Source: Aureimonas sp. OT7
GTDB taxonomy: Bacteria; Pseudomonadota; Alphaproteobacteria; Rhizobiales; Rhizobiaceae
Length of the DNA stretch: 64,000 nt
Reading direction: 5' to 3'
Assembly: GCF_014844055.1 (NCBI RefSeq)
Contig: NZ_CP062167.1
Coordinates: 3,447,501-3,511,500 of the forward strand
A model generated the notes under the pieces. The model ran no database searches and was not told where the DNA came from. It saw only the letters and a list, made by a program, of their open reading frames with translations. Of this stretch, positions 1 through 12,215 are shown piece by piece (the stretch's first letter is position 1; every line of letters starts with the position of its first letter). Made by a program: the position numbers and the translations under genes.

Positions 1-997
1 GAACATTGCCCTGATGCTGCGCACCAGGCGTATCGTTGAACCGCTCTTCGTAGAACACGGCCACTTCGGCGCCGTCGGGAACGTCAGACCCTGCGGCGGG
101 CGCCGGTTGCCCAGGTGGGCTCGCCGATGGCGCGGCAGCGGGCGTCGCTTCGGAAGCCGGGGCCACATCGGTGCCTTCATCGAAGGCATTGGCCGTCGAT
201 GTACCTGGGCCCGGATCGGTCTCTGTGCCGTCGGGCATCAGGCGTTGCGTATACTCGCGCGCTCCGGGCTCCTGCGTGACGGCGGCCGGCGGCGCCTCGG
301 CGGCGCCCTCGCTCGGTGGCGTCGCCTCGGGCGGCGTCTGAGCCACCGATGCGTCGGGCGCCTCTCCGCTGTCCGTCCCCTCGATGGGCTGCTCCGCCGT
401 CTGGACAGGCTCCCCGCCCCGTGGCAGCAGCCCACCGAACTCGTAGCCGGAAATATAGGCGGCGCCCGCACCACCGGCGATCAGCAGCAGGGCGACACCG
501 GTGTAGAGGCCCGCGCGCGACTTCTTCTCGGGCACCGAGGCCCGGCGCGCGCTCGAATATCGCGGCGCGGCCATGTCCGGAGCGGGGATGGCCGTATCCT
601 GCCCGTCCCTGTCCGGTTTTTGATCCGCAAGCCGGGAGTCGCCAGTGGATGGAGAGGATGGTCCAATTTCACCGACGGATTCCGCGGTGTGACCCGCCGG
701 CGCGGCCGGCGTCATCGGCTCGGCCGCATAGGGCTCGGACGCCGGTTCCGGATCGTCGCCCCCGGCTATGTCGGGTTCGGCCTCCAAAGCGGCGTAATGC
801 GCCTCGGTGCGCCGGATCGCATCTTCAAGTGAGTCGCGCCTGGCCTGCGCCGCCTCCTCGCCAAGCGGGGGATTGGCGGCGGCGATCTGCCTGTCGATCG
901 CCGAGCGTGCCTTGTCGTAGACTTTGGCACGCAGCTGCGGGCTCGAGCCGGGCAGACCATCGATGGTCTTTCGAAGAACGGCGCTCAAATCCGCCAT
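1..997 (-). CDS. Partial Pro/Ala/Glu-rich membrane protein, function unknown (runs off the left edge)
   Basis: An open frame starts at the ATG at 997 (MADLSAVLRKTIDG) and stays open to the window edge, so at least 332 residues are present and the C-terminus is missing. The first ~60 residues look like a small charged helical domain. A low-complexity acidic linker follows, then one likely transmembrane helix at about residues 157-178 (GLYTGVALLLIAGGAGAAYI), then a Pro/Ala/Glu-rich tail. This suggests an inner-membrane protein with a periplasmic tail. It lies just downstream of purA on the same strand, about 44 nt away, and may be co-transcribed with it. I do not recognise a named family, so no function is given. 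The clean frame and codon use make a real gene likely. Confidence 0.7.
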   Translation of the reverse strand, partial: MADLSAVLRKTIDGLPGSSPQLRAKVYDKARSAIDRQIAAANPPLGEEAAQARRDSLEDAIRRTEAHYAALEAEPDIAGGDDPEPASEPYAAEPMTPAAPAGHTAESVGEIGPSSPSTGDSRLADQKPDRDGQDTAIPAPDMAAPRYSSARRASVPEKKSRAGLYTGVALLLIAGGAGAAYISGYEFGGLLPRGGEPVQTAEQPIEGTDSGEAPDASVAQTPPEATPPSEGAAEAPPAAVTQEPGAREYTQRLMPDGTETDPGPGTSTANAFDEGTDVAPASEATPAAAPSASPPGQPAPAAGSDVPDGAEVAVFYEERFNDTPGAQHQGNV

Positions 998-1041
998 GGC
1001 AATGAGGTACTCTCAGCTCGAATGGGCAATCGTGCTGGAAC

Positions 1042-2334
1042 TTAGTCCTGAAAAGGATCGCGAACAAGTATCGTGTCGTCACGCTCGGGCGAGGTCGACA
1101 GAAGCGTGACGGGCGCCCCCACGAGTTCCTCGATCTCGCGGACATACTTGACAGCCTGCGCCGGCAGATCGCTCCAGGAGCGCGCGCCAGCGGTGGTGTC
1201 CCGCCAACCCTCGAAGCTGCGATAAATTGGTTTGACGCGCTGCTGTGCCGCGAGACTGGCAGGGAAATAGTCGATCTGGTGACCGTCCAGTTCGTAGCCG
1301 ACGGCGATCTTGATCTCGTCCAGGCCGTCCAGAACGTCGAGCTTGGTCAGGGCCAGGCCGTGAATGCCGTTGATGGCCACCGCCTGCCGAACCAGCACCG
1401 CATCGAACCAGCCGCAGCGGCGCTTGCGCCCCGTCACCGTACCGAACTCGTGCCCGCGCTCACCGAGAAACTGACCGACCTCGTTATCCTGTTCGGTCGG
1501 GAAAGGCCCTTCTCCCACGCGGGTCGTGTAGGCCTTGGTGATGCCGAGCACGAAACCCGCGGCCGAGGGACCGAGGCCCGAACCGGCGGCCGCCTGCCCG
1601 GCAACGGTGTTGGACGATGTGACGAAGGGATAGGTCCCGTGGTCGATATCCAGGAGGGTCCCCTGCGCGCCCTCGAACAGGATGCGGTCCCCTGCCTTGC
1701 GGCGCGCATCGAGAAGCCGCCAGACGCGATCCATGTAGGGCGTGATCTCGGCCGCGACCGAGGTCAGCTCATCCAGAATGGCGGATGCCTGGATTTCCGG
1801 CTCGCCCAGACCGCGCCGTAGCGGGTTGTGGTGCGCAAGCAGACGCTCGATGCGCTCCGGCAGGGCATCGATCTCGGCCAGGTCCATCACGCGGATGGCG
1901 CGTCGACCGACCTTGTCCTCGTAGGCAGGGCCGATGCCGCGCTTGGTGGTGCCGATCTTGGTGCCGCCGGCCGCGTTCTCGCGGATGGCGTCCAGTTCGC
2001 GGTGAAGGGACAGGATCAAGGCGGCATTGTCGGCGATACGCAGCGTCTGCGGCGTGATGCTCAGCCCCTGCCCTTCCAGACGTTTCTTTTCCGCGACGAA
2101 GGCGTGCGGATCGAAGACGACGCCGTTGCCGATGATGGACAGCTTGCCGCCTCGTGCGACACCGGAGGGAAGCAGCGACAACTTGTAGCTGACGCCGTCG
2201 ACGACAAGCGTATGCCCGGCATTATGGCCGCCCTGGAAACGCACAACGACGTCGGCCCGCTCCGAGAGCCAGTCGACGATCTTGCCTTTTCCTTCGTCTC
2301 CCCATTGGGAGCCGACGACAACACAATTGCCCAT
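1042..2334 (-). CDS. purA: Adenylosuccinate synthetase
   Basis: This 430-residue protein joins IMP and aspartate, using GTP, to give adenylosuccinate in the first committed step of AMP synthesis in the cytoplasm. The N-terminus has the family signature, with GDEGKGK at residues 12-18 (phosphate-binding loop) followed by the QGGHNAGHT segment that contains the catalytic His. [18 protein letters not shown] and the [13 protein letters not shown] segment in the C-terminal half are also typical. Length matches the family and the start is standard. It is the last gene of a run reading leftward from serC, but a strong terminator lies between it and serA, so it probably has its own promoter in the 2335-2459 gap. 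Confidence 0.97.
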   Translation of the reverse strand: MGNCVVVGSQWGDEGKGKIVDWLSERADVVVRFQGGHNAGHTLVVDGVSYKLSLLPSGVARGGKLSIIGNGVVFDPHAFVAEKKRLEGQGLSITPQTLRIADNAALILSLHRELDAIRENAAGGTKIGTTKRGIGPAYEDKVGRRAIRVMDLAEIDALPERIERLLAHHNPLRRGLGEPEIQASAILDELTSVAAEITPYMDRVWRLLDARRKAGDRILFEGAQGTLLDIDHGTYPFVTSSNTVAGQAAAGSGLGPSAAGFVLGITKAYTTRVGEGPFPTEQDNEVGQFLGERGHEFGTVTGRKRRCGWFDAVLVRQAVAINGIHGLALTKLDVLDGLDEIKIAVGYELDGHQIDYFPASLAAQQRVKPIYRSFEGWRDTTAGARSWSDLPAQAVKYVREIEELVGAPVTLLSTSPERDDTILVRDPFQD

Positions 2335-2455
2335 AAATTCTCCTGCGGGGGCGAGAGCCCCTTTCGATCCCGTCGCTGCCCAAGGTTGATTGACCCCGCC
2401 GACAGCGGGTCAGGCGCTGCCCGGCGACAGCCCCCAAGCAAACGCGCGCGACTAT

Positions 2456-2497
2456 AGAGAAACCCGGCCGGCGATGCGAGAGCCGACGGCCGGGTTT
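2456..2497 (-). terminator. Rho-independent terminator after serA
   Basis: An 11-bp perfect inverted repeat (AAACCCGGCCG at 2460-2470, CGGCCGGGTTT at 2487-2497) encloses a 16-nt loop, just beyond the serA stop. Read on the minus strand the stem ends in TTT and is followed by a pyrimidine-rich stretch. It separates serA transcription from purA. Confidence 0.7.
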
Positions 2498-2521
2498 CCG
2501 CTTCAAATACGACGAGCCGCC

Positions 2522-4111
2522 TCAGACGTCGAAGGTCAGCAGCTTTGCCTGCCCGATCGCCTTCAGCGCCCGCACCTCGTCGAGGAATTCTTCGCTCAGC
2601 GGCCCATCGAGATACAGGAGTGCGATGGCGTTTCCGCCCTCGTGATCGCGGCCGAGATGGAAGTTGGCGATATTGATTCCCTTCCGGCCGAAGGTCATAC
2701 CGAGTTCGCCGATGACGCCCGGAATATCCTTGTTGGCTGTATAAAGCATGTGGCTGCCGACATCGGCCTCCATGTTGATGCCCTTGATCTGGATGAAACG
2801 CGGCTTGCCATCCGAGAAGCAGGTTCCAGCGACCGACCGGCTCTGCTTCTCGGTCCTGACCGTCAGCTGAACGTAACCGTCGAAGACGCCGCTCTTGTCG
2901 CGCCGCACTTCGGAAACGGCGATGCCGCGCTCCTTGGCCATCAGCGGCGCAGACACCATGTTGACGCTCTGCATCTGGGGCTTGAGAAGGCCCGCAAGCG
3001 TCGCCGCGACCAGCGCCCTCGTGTTCATGCCCGCCGGCGCGCCGTCGAACAGGATCTCGACTTCCTTGATGGGCTCTTCGGTCAGCTGCCCCGCGAAGCT
3101 GCCCAGGATTTCGGCCAGCTTGACGTAGGGCGTGAGGATCGGGGCTTCCTCGGCGCTGATGGACGGCATGTTCAGGGCATTGGACACCGCGCCCTGGACC
3201 AGATAGTCGGCCATCTGCTCGGCAACCTGCAGCGCGACGTTTTCCTGCGCCTCGGATGTCGAAGCTCCGAGATGCGGCGTGCAAACGACGTTATCGAGGC
3301 CGAAGAGCGGCGAAGCCGTTGCAGGTTCCGTCTCGAAGACGTCGACGCCCGCGCCGGCCACCTTGCCCGAGCGGATGGCGTCGGCAAGGTCCTTTTCGAC
3401 CACCAGCCCGCCACGGGCGCAGTTGATGATGCGGACGCCGTCCTTCATCATCGCGATGGCGGCGGCATCGATGATGTTTCGCGTCCGGTCGGTCAACGGC
3501 GTATGCAGGGTGATGAAATCCGCTCGCCGGAACAGCTCTTCCAGTTCCACTTTCTCGATCCCCAGAGTTGCGGCGCGCTCGGGGGAAAGGAAGGGGTCGA
3601 ATGCGACGACGCGCATCTTCAGCCCCACCCCGCGTGACGCGACGATGGCGCCGATATTGCCGCAGCCGATGATGCCCAGCGTCTTGCCGGTGATTTCCAC
3701 GCCCATGAAGCGGTTCTTTTCCCACTTGCCGGCCTGGGTGGAGGCATCGGCCGCGGGAATCTGGCGCGCCACCGCGAACATCAGCGCGATGGCATGCTCT
3801 GCGGTCGTGATCGAATTGCCGAACGGCGTATTCATCACGATGATGCCCTTGCGGCTTGCGGCCGGTATGTCGACATTATCGACACCGATGCCGGCGCGCC
3901 CGACGACCTTGAGCTTCGTTGCGGCCTCGATGACCTTCTCGGTCACCTTGGTGGCGGACCGTATGGCGAGGCCGTCATACTGACCGATGACTTCGAGAAG
4001 CTTGTCCTTGTCCTTGCCCAGATCGGGCAGGTAGTCCACCTCGACGCCGCGATCCTTGAAGATCTGGACGGCGGTCGTGGACAGTTTGTCGGAAACGAGA
4101 ACACGGGCCAT
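2522..4111 (-). CDS. serA: D-3-phosphoglycerate dehydrogenase
   Basis: This 529-residue enzyme oxidises 3-phosphoglycerate to 3-phosphohydroxypyruvate with NAD+, the first step of serine synthesis. It is the long, type I form. It has an N-terminal substrate domain, a Rossmann NAD domain (GIIGCGNIGAIVASR near residue 145), and active-site segments NCARGG and CTPHLGASTSEA carrying the catalytic Arg and His. An intervening domain and a C-terminal ACT domain ending in LLTFDV follow. The ACT domain suggests allosteric control, usually by serine. It lies 102 nt downstream of serC on the same strand, giving a two-gene serine operon. Confidence 0.97.
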   Translation of the reverse strand: MARVLVSDKLSTTAVQIFKDRGVEVDYLPDLGKDKDKLLEVIGQYDGLAIRSATKVTEKVIEAATKLKVVGRAGIGVDNVDIPAASRKGIIVMNTPFGNSITTAEHAIALMFAVARQIPAADASTQAGKWEKNRFMGVEITGKTLGIIGCGNIGAIVASRGVGLKMRVVAFDPFLSPERAATLGIEKVELEELFRRADFITLHTPLTDRTRNIIDAAAIAMMKDGVRIINCARGGLVVEKDLADAIRSGKVAGAGVDVFETEPATASPLFGLDNVVCTPHLGASTSEAQENVALQVAEQMADYLVQGAVSNALNMPSISAEEAPILTPYVKLAEILGSFAGQLTEEPIKEVEILFDGAPAGMNTRALVAATLAGLLKPQMQSVNMVSAPLMAKERGIAVSEVRRDKSGVFDGYVQLTVRTEKQSRSVAGTCFSDGKPRFIQIKGINMEADVGSHMLYTANKDIPGVIGELGMTFGRKGINIANFHLGRDHEGGNAIALLYLDGPLSEEFLDEVRALKAIGQAKLLTFDV

Positions 4112-4213
4112 GACAATACCTTGGGCTGCGGGCGGCGCAACGCGCCTGCCCGGAAGAGAAAGAAAGGGGATGGAGCGGTTGGCCGGGCATCCTTCAACGG
4201 ACGCCCGATCAGG

Positions 4214-5389
4214 TCAGGCCGCTTCGGCCAGCGTCGCCTTCTGCGCCTCGTAGGCATAGGCAATCCACGGCAGAAGCGCCTCGATATCGGCAAGCTCGAC
4301 CGTGGCGCCCGCCCAGATGCGCAGGCCGGGAGGGGCATCGCGATAGGCGCCGATATCCAGCGCGACGCCCTCTTTTTCGAGCTGCGAGGCGACGCCCTTG
4401 GCAAAGGCATCCTGCGCCTCTTTCGGAAGCGCGACGATCTCCGGGGCCGTGAAGCACAGGCAGACCGAGGTGTTCGACCGCGTCGCAGGATCGCGCGCCA
4501 GGAAGCCGATCCAGTCATGCGTGTCGACGAAGCGTTCGATCGCTTTCAGATTGGCGTCGGCACGGGCCTTCAAGGCCGGAAGACCGCCGATCTGCCGGGC
4601 CCAATCGAGAGCGTCGAGATAATCCTCCACGCACAGCATCGATGGGGTGTTGATGGTCTCGCCTTTGAAGATGCCCTCGCTGAGCTTGCCGCCTGAGGTC
4701 AGGCGGAAGATCTTGGGAAGCGGCCAGGCCGGCTTGTAGCTCAACAGGCGCTCGACCGCGCGCGGGCTGAGGATCAGCATGCCATGCGCACCCTCCCCGC
4801 CCAGAACCTTCTGCCAAGAGAAGGTAACGACGTCGAGTTTGTCGAACGGCAGGTCCTGTGCGAAGGCAGCGGACGTCGCGTCGCAGATGGTCAGCCCCTG
4901 GCGGTCTGCCGGGATGGCGTCCCCGTTGGGGACGCGTACACCGGACGTCGTGCCGTTCCAGGTGAAAACGACGTCCCTGTCGAAATCGACGGTCGCAAAG
5001 TCGACGATTTCGCCGTAGGGCGCTTCGAGGACGCGGGCGTCCGGAAGCTTGAGTTGCTTGACGACATCGGTCACCCAGCCGGAGCCGAAGCTTTCCCAGG
5101 CCAGCATGTCGACGGGCCGTGCACCGAGAAGCGACCAGAGCGCCATCTCGACGGCGCCCGTATCGGATGCGGGCACGATGCCGATACGGTAATCGGCGGG
5201 AACGCCCAGAATGTCGCGGGTGTCTTCGATGGCCTTGAGCAGCTTGGCCTTGCCAAGCTTGGCACGATGCGAGCGACCAAGCGCGGCATCGGACAGCGCA
5301 TCCAGCGTCCAGCCAGGACGCTTGGCGCAGGGGCCAGACGAGAATCGAGGATTGGCCGTACGAACGGCGGGTTTGGCAAGCGGAGCCAT
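4214..5389 (-). CDS. serC: Phosphoserine aminotransferase
   Basis: This 391-residue PLP enzyme transfers the amino group of glutamate to 3-phosphohydroxypyruvate, making phosphoserine. The family pattern is clear: [13 protein letters not shown] at the N-terminus, [11 protein letters not shown], and [14 protein letters not shown], in which the Lys binds PLP. It belongs to the longer alphaproteobacterial-type SerC. It is the promoter-proximal gene of the serC-serA operon. A structured RNA leader lies directly in front of the ATG (see 5400-5455), which points to control at the RNA level. Confidence 0.96.
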   Translation of the reverse strand: MAPLAKPAVRTANPRFSSGPCAKRPGWTLDALSDAALGRSHRAKLGKAKLLKAIEDTRDILGVPADYRIGIVPASDTGAVEMALWSLLGARPVDMLAWESFGSGWVTDVVKQLKLPDARVLEAPYGEIVDFATVDFDRDVVFTWNGTTSGVRVPNGDAIPADRQGLTICDATSAAFAQDLPFDKLDVVTFSWQKVLGGEGAHGMLILSPRAVERLLSYKPAWPLPKIFRLTSGGKLSEGIFKGETINTPSMLCVEDYLDALDWARQIGGLPALKARADANLKAIERFVDTHDWIGFLARDPATRSNTSVCLCFTAPEIVALPKEAQDAFAKGVASQLEKEGVALDIGAYRDAPPGLRIWAGATVELADIEALLPWIAYAYEAQKATLAEAA

Positions 5390-5399
5390 AGAGCTACCC

Positions 5400-5455
5400 T
5401 TTCAGATAGAAGCGCCTCGTTGGGGAGGCGTGTCCCACTGACGGTGCTATCCGTG
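5400..5455 (-). ncRNA. Candidate serC RNA motif (cis-regulatory leader)
   Basis: Directly upstream of the serC start, the minus strand folds as two nested stems. The inner hairpin pairs CGCCTC with GAGGCG (plus positions 5413-5418 and 5425-5430, 6-nt loop). An outer stem pairs GATAG with CTATC (plus 5447-5451 and 5405-5409). The outer stem ends about 15 nt before the ATG, and a GAAAGGG ribosome-binding site lies between. Position and shape fit the alphaproteobacterial serC RNA motif, a leader known only upstream of serC. The match is from memory of its architecture, not from a covariance search. Confidence 0.55.
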
Positions 5456-5520
5456 CCGCCATCGCCCGTCAAGCGGCAATAGAGTCATCATTCGTATTTT
5501 TCCACCAAGGTGGTAGCCTC

Positions 5521-6285
5521 TCAGGGCAGGCGGAATCGAAGTCCAACCGTTACGAGATGCCGGTCCGCGCCCTTGTCCTGCACCAGGATATCGCCCTGCG
5601 CAAACCCGGCCTCGAACGCATCGCCACCGCCGGTATGAGTATAGCGATACCCGGCATCGACCGAGATCGTGCCCGAAAGGGCATAGGCCGCGCCGGCCAT
5701 CAGCGAATAGCTGGTGCGCCATCCGTCGTGCCCGGCAATGTCGCTCGCCGCCACACAGGCTCCACCGCTGCAAACGGAGGCGGCGACCGCCTCGTACGAA
5801 ATGTGGCTGGCCCCTATTCCCGCTCCGACATAGGGGGTGATGCCCATGATCGTCCCCAGATCGGCATACAGGTTCGCATCCAGATCCACGACATCGCGCC
5901 GTCCGGCCATGTCGAGGCGGCATCCAACGCCGCAGAAGGCATTGGCCTCGGCTGCCCCGGCCGCATCATAGCTGCCGTATCGCGCCGTGACGTCGGCCCG
6001 GAGAATGTCGTTGAAGCGATAGCCGATGCCGGCGCCGCCGGAGAAATCTTCCGATTCCCGGAGATATCCACCGCCGACGTCGCCGGAGAGGCCCAGGACC
6101 CGGGCCCCCTTGCCGCCATTGCCCACCGAATGCGCCGCGTCGATGCGCGCATACCAGCCGCTGTCCGGCTGTATCGAAGCGGTCGTTATTTCCGGCGCAT
6201 CGACAAGGTCGCTTGCCGACGCCGGCAAAACCACTGCGGCGACGAGCAAGGAAGCGAGGCGGGACAGCAGGCGCATTGCGGACAT
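5521..6285 (-). CDS. Outer-membrane beta-barrel protein, porin-like
   Basis: This 254-residue protein has a signal peptide (MSAMRLLSRLASLLVAAVVLPASA, cleaved before SDLVD). The mature part has alternating polar and hydrophobic beta strands, many Gly and Tyr residues, and repeated barrel motifs such as GAGIGYRFNDILRADVTARYGSY, YVGAGIGASHISY and VDAGYRYTHTGGG. It ends in HLVTVGLRFRLP, a typical final barrel strand except that the last residue is Pro rather than aromatic. It resembles the Omp25/Omp31-like small barrels of Rhizobiales. The paired Cys residues CGVGC and CSGGAC could form disulfides. Role in permeability or surface structure is inferred from family type only. Confidence 0.8.
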   Translation of the reverse strand: MSAMRLLSRLASLLVAAVVLPASASDLVDAPEITTASIQPDSGWYARIDAAHSVGNGGKGARVLGLSGDVGGGYLRESEDFSGGAGIGYRFNDILRADVTARYGSYDAAGAAEANAFCGVGCRLDMAGRRDVVDLDANLYADLGTIMGITPYVGAGIGASHISYEAVAASVCSGGACVAASDIAGHDGWRTSYSLMAGAAYALSGTISVDAGYRYTHTGGGDAFEAGFAQGDILVQDKGADRHLVTVGLRFRLP

Positions 6286-6435
6286 CCAACTTCTGGCGCT
6301 TCGGCGTTTCCGTAACCGGATATCCGACGCGCGGGAAAGGCCGGGCCGGTTGTCGCCCGATGAAGGGCGAACCGGTCCGGGGGTGTTTCCGCACTTTATT
6401 AACCATTACCTGCGCCAGGCTTTCGCCTTCTGCGT

Positions 6436-7782
6436 TCAGGCCGCCTGCTGATGACGAAGAACACCGATGATGTCGTCGACAACGGAGTTGACAAGGGAAA
6501 GGTCATCGCCCTCGGCCATCACGCGGATCAGCGGCTCGGTTCCGGATGGACGGATGACGAGGCGCCCGCTCCCGCCGAGGCGGGCGCGCCCCGCGTCGAT
6601 GACGTCTCGCACGTCGCTGCGTTCGAGTGGCTTGCCGCCCGCGAAGCGGACATTCTTCAGGACCTGCGGCACCGGGTCGAACTTGCGCGCGGCCACCGAG
6701 ACAGGCTCGCCGCGCCCACGCATGACGGCCATCAACTGCAGCGCCGAGATCAGCCCGTCGCCCGTGGTACCGTAATCCGACAATACGATATGCCCCGATT
6801 GTTCGCCGCCGACATTGTAGCCATGTTCGCGCATGTGTTCGACCACGTAGCGGTCGCCGACCTTGGTGCGCGCCAGCTCGATTCCCTTGCCGGACAGGAA
6901 CCGCTCGAGACCAAGGTTCGACATGATGGTGGCTACGATGCCCCCCGCCGCGAGCCTTCCCTCGTCTGCCCAGGACTCGGCGATGACCGCCATCAACTGG
7001 TCGCCGTCGACGATGTCGCCATGTTCATCCACGACGAGTACGCGATCGGCGTCGCCGTCGAGAGCGATCCCGATGTCGGCCCGCACTTCGCGGACCTTGG
7101 CAGACAGTGCGACGGGGTTGGTCGACCCGCAGTTGAGGTTGATGTTGACGCCGTTCGGCTCCACGCCGATGGCCACTACCTCGGCGCCCAGTTCCCAGAG
7201 CACCTCCGGCGCGACCTTGTAGGCGGCGCCGTTGGCGCAATCGATGGCAACGCGCAGTCCATCAAGGGTGAAGTCCTTGGGCAAGGTCCGCTTGGCAAAC
7301 TCGATATAGCGGTCATGCACACCGTCGATGCGCTTGGCACGGCCGAGTTCGTGGCTGGTCGCCAGTTGCCTGGACAGATCCTCTTCGATCAGAAGCTCGA
7401 TCTGGTGCTCCAGTTCATCCGAAAGCTTGTAGCCGTCCGGTCCGAACAGCTTGATGCCATTGTCTTCGAACGGGTTGTGCGAGGCGGAAATCATGACGCC
7501 GATATCGCATCGGAGGGAGCGGGTCAGCATGGCGACCGCCGGTGTCGGCATCGGACCTACAAGGAAGACGTCGACGCCGGCGGCCGTGAAGCCAGCCACC
7601 AACGCGTTCTCGATCATGTAGCCTGACAGACGCGTATCCTTGCCGATCACGACCCGGTGCCGGTGGCTGCCCCGGTTGAAGGCGATACCGGCGGCCATGC
7701 CGACTTTCATGGCGATCTCGGCCGTCATCGGATGCGTATTGGCGCGCCCGCGAATGCCGTCGGTTCCGAAGTAGGATTTCAT
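6436..7782 (-). CDS. glmM: Phosphoglucosamine mutase
   Basis: This 448-residue enzyme interconverts glucosamine-6-phosphate and glucosamine-1-phosphate for UDP-GlcNAc, peptidoglycan and LPS synthesis. I use the start at [12 protein letters not shown], the family N-terminus; a longer frame upstream has no family similarity. The active-site Ser, phosphorylated during catalysis, is in ISASHNP (Ser101). The metal loop DGDADR and the C-terminal phosphate-binding [10 protein letters not shown] are intact. It lies downstream of ftsH, as in many alphaproteobacteria, but a terminator between them suggests separate transcription. Confidence 0.96.
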   Translation of the reverse strand: MKSYFGTDGIRGRANTHPMTAEIAMKVGMAAGIAFNRGSHRHRVVIGKDTRLSGYMIENALVAGFTAAGVDVFLVGPMPTPAVAMLTRSLRCDIGVMISASHNPFEDNGIKLFGPDGYKLSDELEHQIELLIEEDLSRQLATSHELGRAKRIDGVHDRYIEFAKRTLPKDFTLDGLRVAIDCANGAAYKVAPEVLWELGAEVVAIGVEPNGVNINLNCGSTNPVALSAKVREVRADIGIALDGDADRVLVVDEHGDIVDGDQLMAVIAESWADEGRLAAGGIVATIMSNLGLERFLSGKGIELARTKVGDRYVVEHMREHGYNVGGEQSGHIVLSDYGTTGDGLISALQLMAVMRGRGEPVSVAARKFDPVPQVLKNVRFAGGKPLERSDVRDVIDAGRARLGGSGRLVIRPSGTEPLIRVMAEGDDLSLVNSVVDDIIGVLRHQQAA

Positions 7783-7879
7783 GCGTCTCTGTCCATTGGA
7801 TGGTTGCGCGCATCTAGTGCGACAGACACTGCCACAAAAAGTAAAAAATAATATCACCGGGAAAGGTCGAACCCGCATC

Positions 7880-7919
7880 CCCAAAAGGAAAGTGCCGCAT
7901 CCCTTGTGGGATACGGCAC
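7880..7919 (-). terminator. Rho-independent terminator after ftsH
   Basis: A 12-bp stem with one mismatch (plus 7892-7903 and 7908-7919) has a TTGT loop. On the minus strand it is followed by TTTCCTTTT. It lies 26 nt past the ftsH stop and in front of glmM. Confidence 0.8.
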
Positions 7920-7945
7920 CTCGATTATCCAGAGTGACCTGCGGT

Positions 7946-9871
<1,926 letters not shown>

Positions 9872-10041
9872 TATCCGTCCTGGATGTGCGCCGCAGCGTC
9901 GCCGCAATCACGACGATACCGGAAACGACGGCAAGTCCGTCAGTGGTCAAGATAGTAATCCGCCAAATGCTTGCCAACAGGCAAGGGCGGATTTGCGGCA
10001 AAATCACCCCCTCGCCTGAATTTTCGGTGTTTGGCATACCG

Positions 10042-11229
10042 CTAAAGGTCGGCCATCAGTCGCCAGCCTACACTTTCCCGGGCATACAGCACGTTCGACG
10101 GCCCGCCGCGCCAAAGGCGGATCGCGGGATGGCGGGCCAGCGCCTCGCCGGTCGGCGAGACCAGAACGGGCAGGCAGCGTTCTGTGGCGTTCCCCCGGGC
10201 GAAGGCCCCAAGGGCAACCATCGTCCCGGCATCCAGCCCCGATACCACGAAGCGCCGGTCGAACCATGCCCGGCCCTCCGTGGCCTCGGTCGGGCCGATT
10301 CCCTCACGGCCGTACTCGCGGCCGATCGCGACACGGCCGTCCCGCCACTGGAGGCGTGCGCCGCCAAGCGTGGCATACCCCTTGCCGGCATAGGAACGGT
10401 CGGCCAGCCGGGCCAGCTTGTCGGACTGAGGCGGGTACAATCCACCGCCGGCCGCCGTAATGGCCCGTCCGATCACCGCCCGCCTGAGCTCCGGCTCAAG
10501 CACGGACATTGTTTCCGCCACGATGTCGATCGAACCGCTTTCGTCCACCGTGATGCCCGCGCTTCGGATCGCCGATCCCACTGCGCGGTCGTAGGCGACC
10601 CGCTCCCGGCCGGCCTTCTCCAGGGCGCCGGGCACCTCTTCGGCATCCACCGTGCCGTCCTTCAGCGCGGCACGCAGCCGGGCGCGGGCATAGTGCATGT
10701 TACGGTTGGTGGGGTCTTCGCACCATGCGATCCCGGCTTGCGAAAGGGTTGCCCTCAGCCGCGTGCCCGCAATGCCGAGGAAGGGGCGCGCCAGCACCAC
10801 GCCCGGCCGCAGCGCCCGAACCGGCCGCATGCCGGCAAGGGCTCGTCCCTCCGCGCCCCTGGCCCTGGCAAGCAGATACGTCTCGATCTGGTCGTCCAGT
10901 TGATGCCCCGTCACGACCGCGCCCGCCCGAACGGTCCAGGCAAACCGGCCGAGAAGGTCGTAACGTGCTTCGCGGGCCGCCGCCGAAAGGTTGCCGCTGC
11001 GCCCGCCGCGGTGATGCCAGCGCAACGTCCGGTGCGGAAGGCCATAGGAGCGGCATAGGCGTTCGACCGAGCGCGCCTCATCGGCGGACTCGGCTCGAAG
11101 CCCGTGGTCGACGGTCACGACATGGATGGCGGGATCGGCCAGATGCGCCCGGGCCATGGCGGCAAGATGAAGGAGTGCCGTGGAGTCCGCGCCGCCCGAC
11201 ACGGCCAGAACCAGCCTTGCCGCGTCCAC
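10042..11229 (-). CDS. tilS: tRNA(Ile)-lysidine synthase
   Basis: This 395-residue enzyme attaches lysine to C34 of the CAU anticodon of a minor tRNA-Ile, changing both codon reading and charging to isoleucine. The ATP-binding P-loop SGGADS is at residues 11-16, and TVDHGLRAES and TGHQLDDQIET are the other N-type ATPase segments. The start used is a GTG at 11229. The frame upstream stays open and reads sensibly into the end of cpoB, so an unusual upstream start is possible. It sits between cpoB and ftsH on the same strand, a conserved order. Confidence 0.93.
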   Translation of the reverse strand: MDAARLVLAVSGGADSTALLHLAAMARAHLADPAIHVVTVDHGLRAESADEARSVERLCRSYGLPHRTLRWHHRGGRSGNLSAAAREARYDLLGRFAWTVRAGAVVTGHQLDDQIETYLLARARGAEGRALAGMRPVRALRPGVVLARPFLGIAGTRLRATLSQAGIAWCEDPTNRNMHYARARLRAALKDGTVDAEEVPGALEKAGRERVAYDRAVGSAIRSAGITVDESGSIDIVAETMSVLEPELRRAVIGRAITAAGGGLYPPQSDKLARLADRSYAGKGYATLGGARLQWRDGRVAIGREYGREGIGPTEATEGRAWFDRRFVVSGLDAGTMVALGAFARGNATERCLPVLVSPTGEALARHPAIRLWRGGPSNVLYARESVGWRLMADL

Positions 11230-11291
11230 CGTATGGGGGGAGGAGGCAAGGAGCGCCGCGGCCTCGCAAACGCCGACCGGGCTGTCGTCGC

Positions 11292-12215
11292 CTAGCTGCA
11301 GCGGGATGACTGCTCTTCCGTCTGCAGCTTGCGGCGGACATTGTCGCTCATCTGCGGATACCGCTTCTCCACCTCGGCATAGGTGGCGCAGGCCGTATCG
11401 CGATTGTCCAGCGCGGCAAGCGACATACCGAGCTTCAGCAGCATCTCCGGTCCCTTGGAGCTGGTTCCATGCTGCTTCTGCGCCGTCAGGAACACTTCAG
11501 CCGCTTCGCGATACTTTTTCTGGGCATAGAGGCTCTCGCCCAGCCAGTACTGCGCATCGCCTGCGTTCTCGGCGCTCGGATAGGTCTGCGTATATTGCCG
11601 GAACGTCTCTTCCGCCCGCACATACTCGCCAGCCAGCAGGTAGTTGTAGCCGAGACTGTAGAGGTCGGACTCATTGTGCGGCTGGATCGATGCCACGGTG
11701 TCGGAGCCCCCGGCCGGGGCAGTCTGGAATGCGCCGCTGTCGATGCTGGCGCCGAGGATCGAGCCGATCTCCTCCGAGCTCGCCGAGCTGATCTGCGATC
11801 CTGAAGAGGACGGCGGCGTTGCCGAAGCGAAATCCCCATCGCCGCTTCCGCCAGCGGGAGGCGTCGTCAACGCGCCGCTGCGCTGGCCGCTCTGGCCCGA
11901 GCCGCCGCCACCGCTGCCACCCTCCAGATCCTGGAAGCGCATGTCGTTGTCGGCCTGCGCGTTACGCAACTGCTCCTGCAGCTGCAGCACCAGAAACGAC
12001 ATTTCCTCGACCTTGCCGGTCAGGCGGCGGATCTCATCTTCCATCTGCGACAGGCGCACGGATGTATCGCCGGCCTGCGCCATCAGGACAGGCGCCTGCT
12101 GCGTCCGCTGGCCGCCGAAAATGTCGATGGCTGCCGCCGGCTGCACCACCATGAGGCCCGCAGCGAACGCCAGAATGGAAAGTCCCGCAAAGCGGGTCCC
12201 GGGTGACGTGGTCAT
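11292..12215 (-). CDS. cpoB: Cell division coordinator CpoB (YbgF)
   Basis: This 307-residue periplasmic protein couples Tol-Pal function with septal peptidoglycan synthesis. The start MTTSPGTRFAGLSI follows AGGGGAATTGTC and opens a signal peptide cleaved near QPAAA. A coiled-coil segment (RLSQMEDEIRRLTGKVEEM onwards) drives trimerisation in the family. A Gly/Ser-rich linker follows, then C-terminal TPR repeats (YSLGYNYLLAGEYVRAEETF, YWLGESLYAQKKYREAAEVF, LKLGMSLAALDNRDTACATY). It is the last gene of the tol-pal group. A weak terminator-like hairpin lies between it and pal. Confidence 0.93.
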   Translation of the reverse strand: MTTSPGTRFAGLSILAFAAGLMVVQPAAAIDIFGGQRTQQAPVLMAQAGDTSVRLSQMEDEIRRLTGKVEEMSFLVLQLQEQLRNAQADNDMRFQDLEGGSGGGGSGQSGQRSGALTTPPAGGSGDGDFASATPPSSSGSQISSASSEEIGSILGASIDSGAFQTAPAGGSDTVASIQPHNESDLYSLGYNYLLAGEYVRAEETFRQYTQTYPSAENAGDAQYWLGESLYAQKKYREAAEVFLTAQKQHGTSSKGPEMLLKLGMSLAALDNRDTACATYAEVEKRYPQMSDNVRRKLQTEEQSSRCS

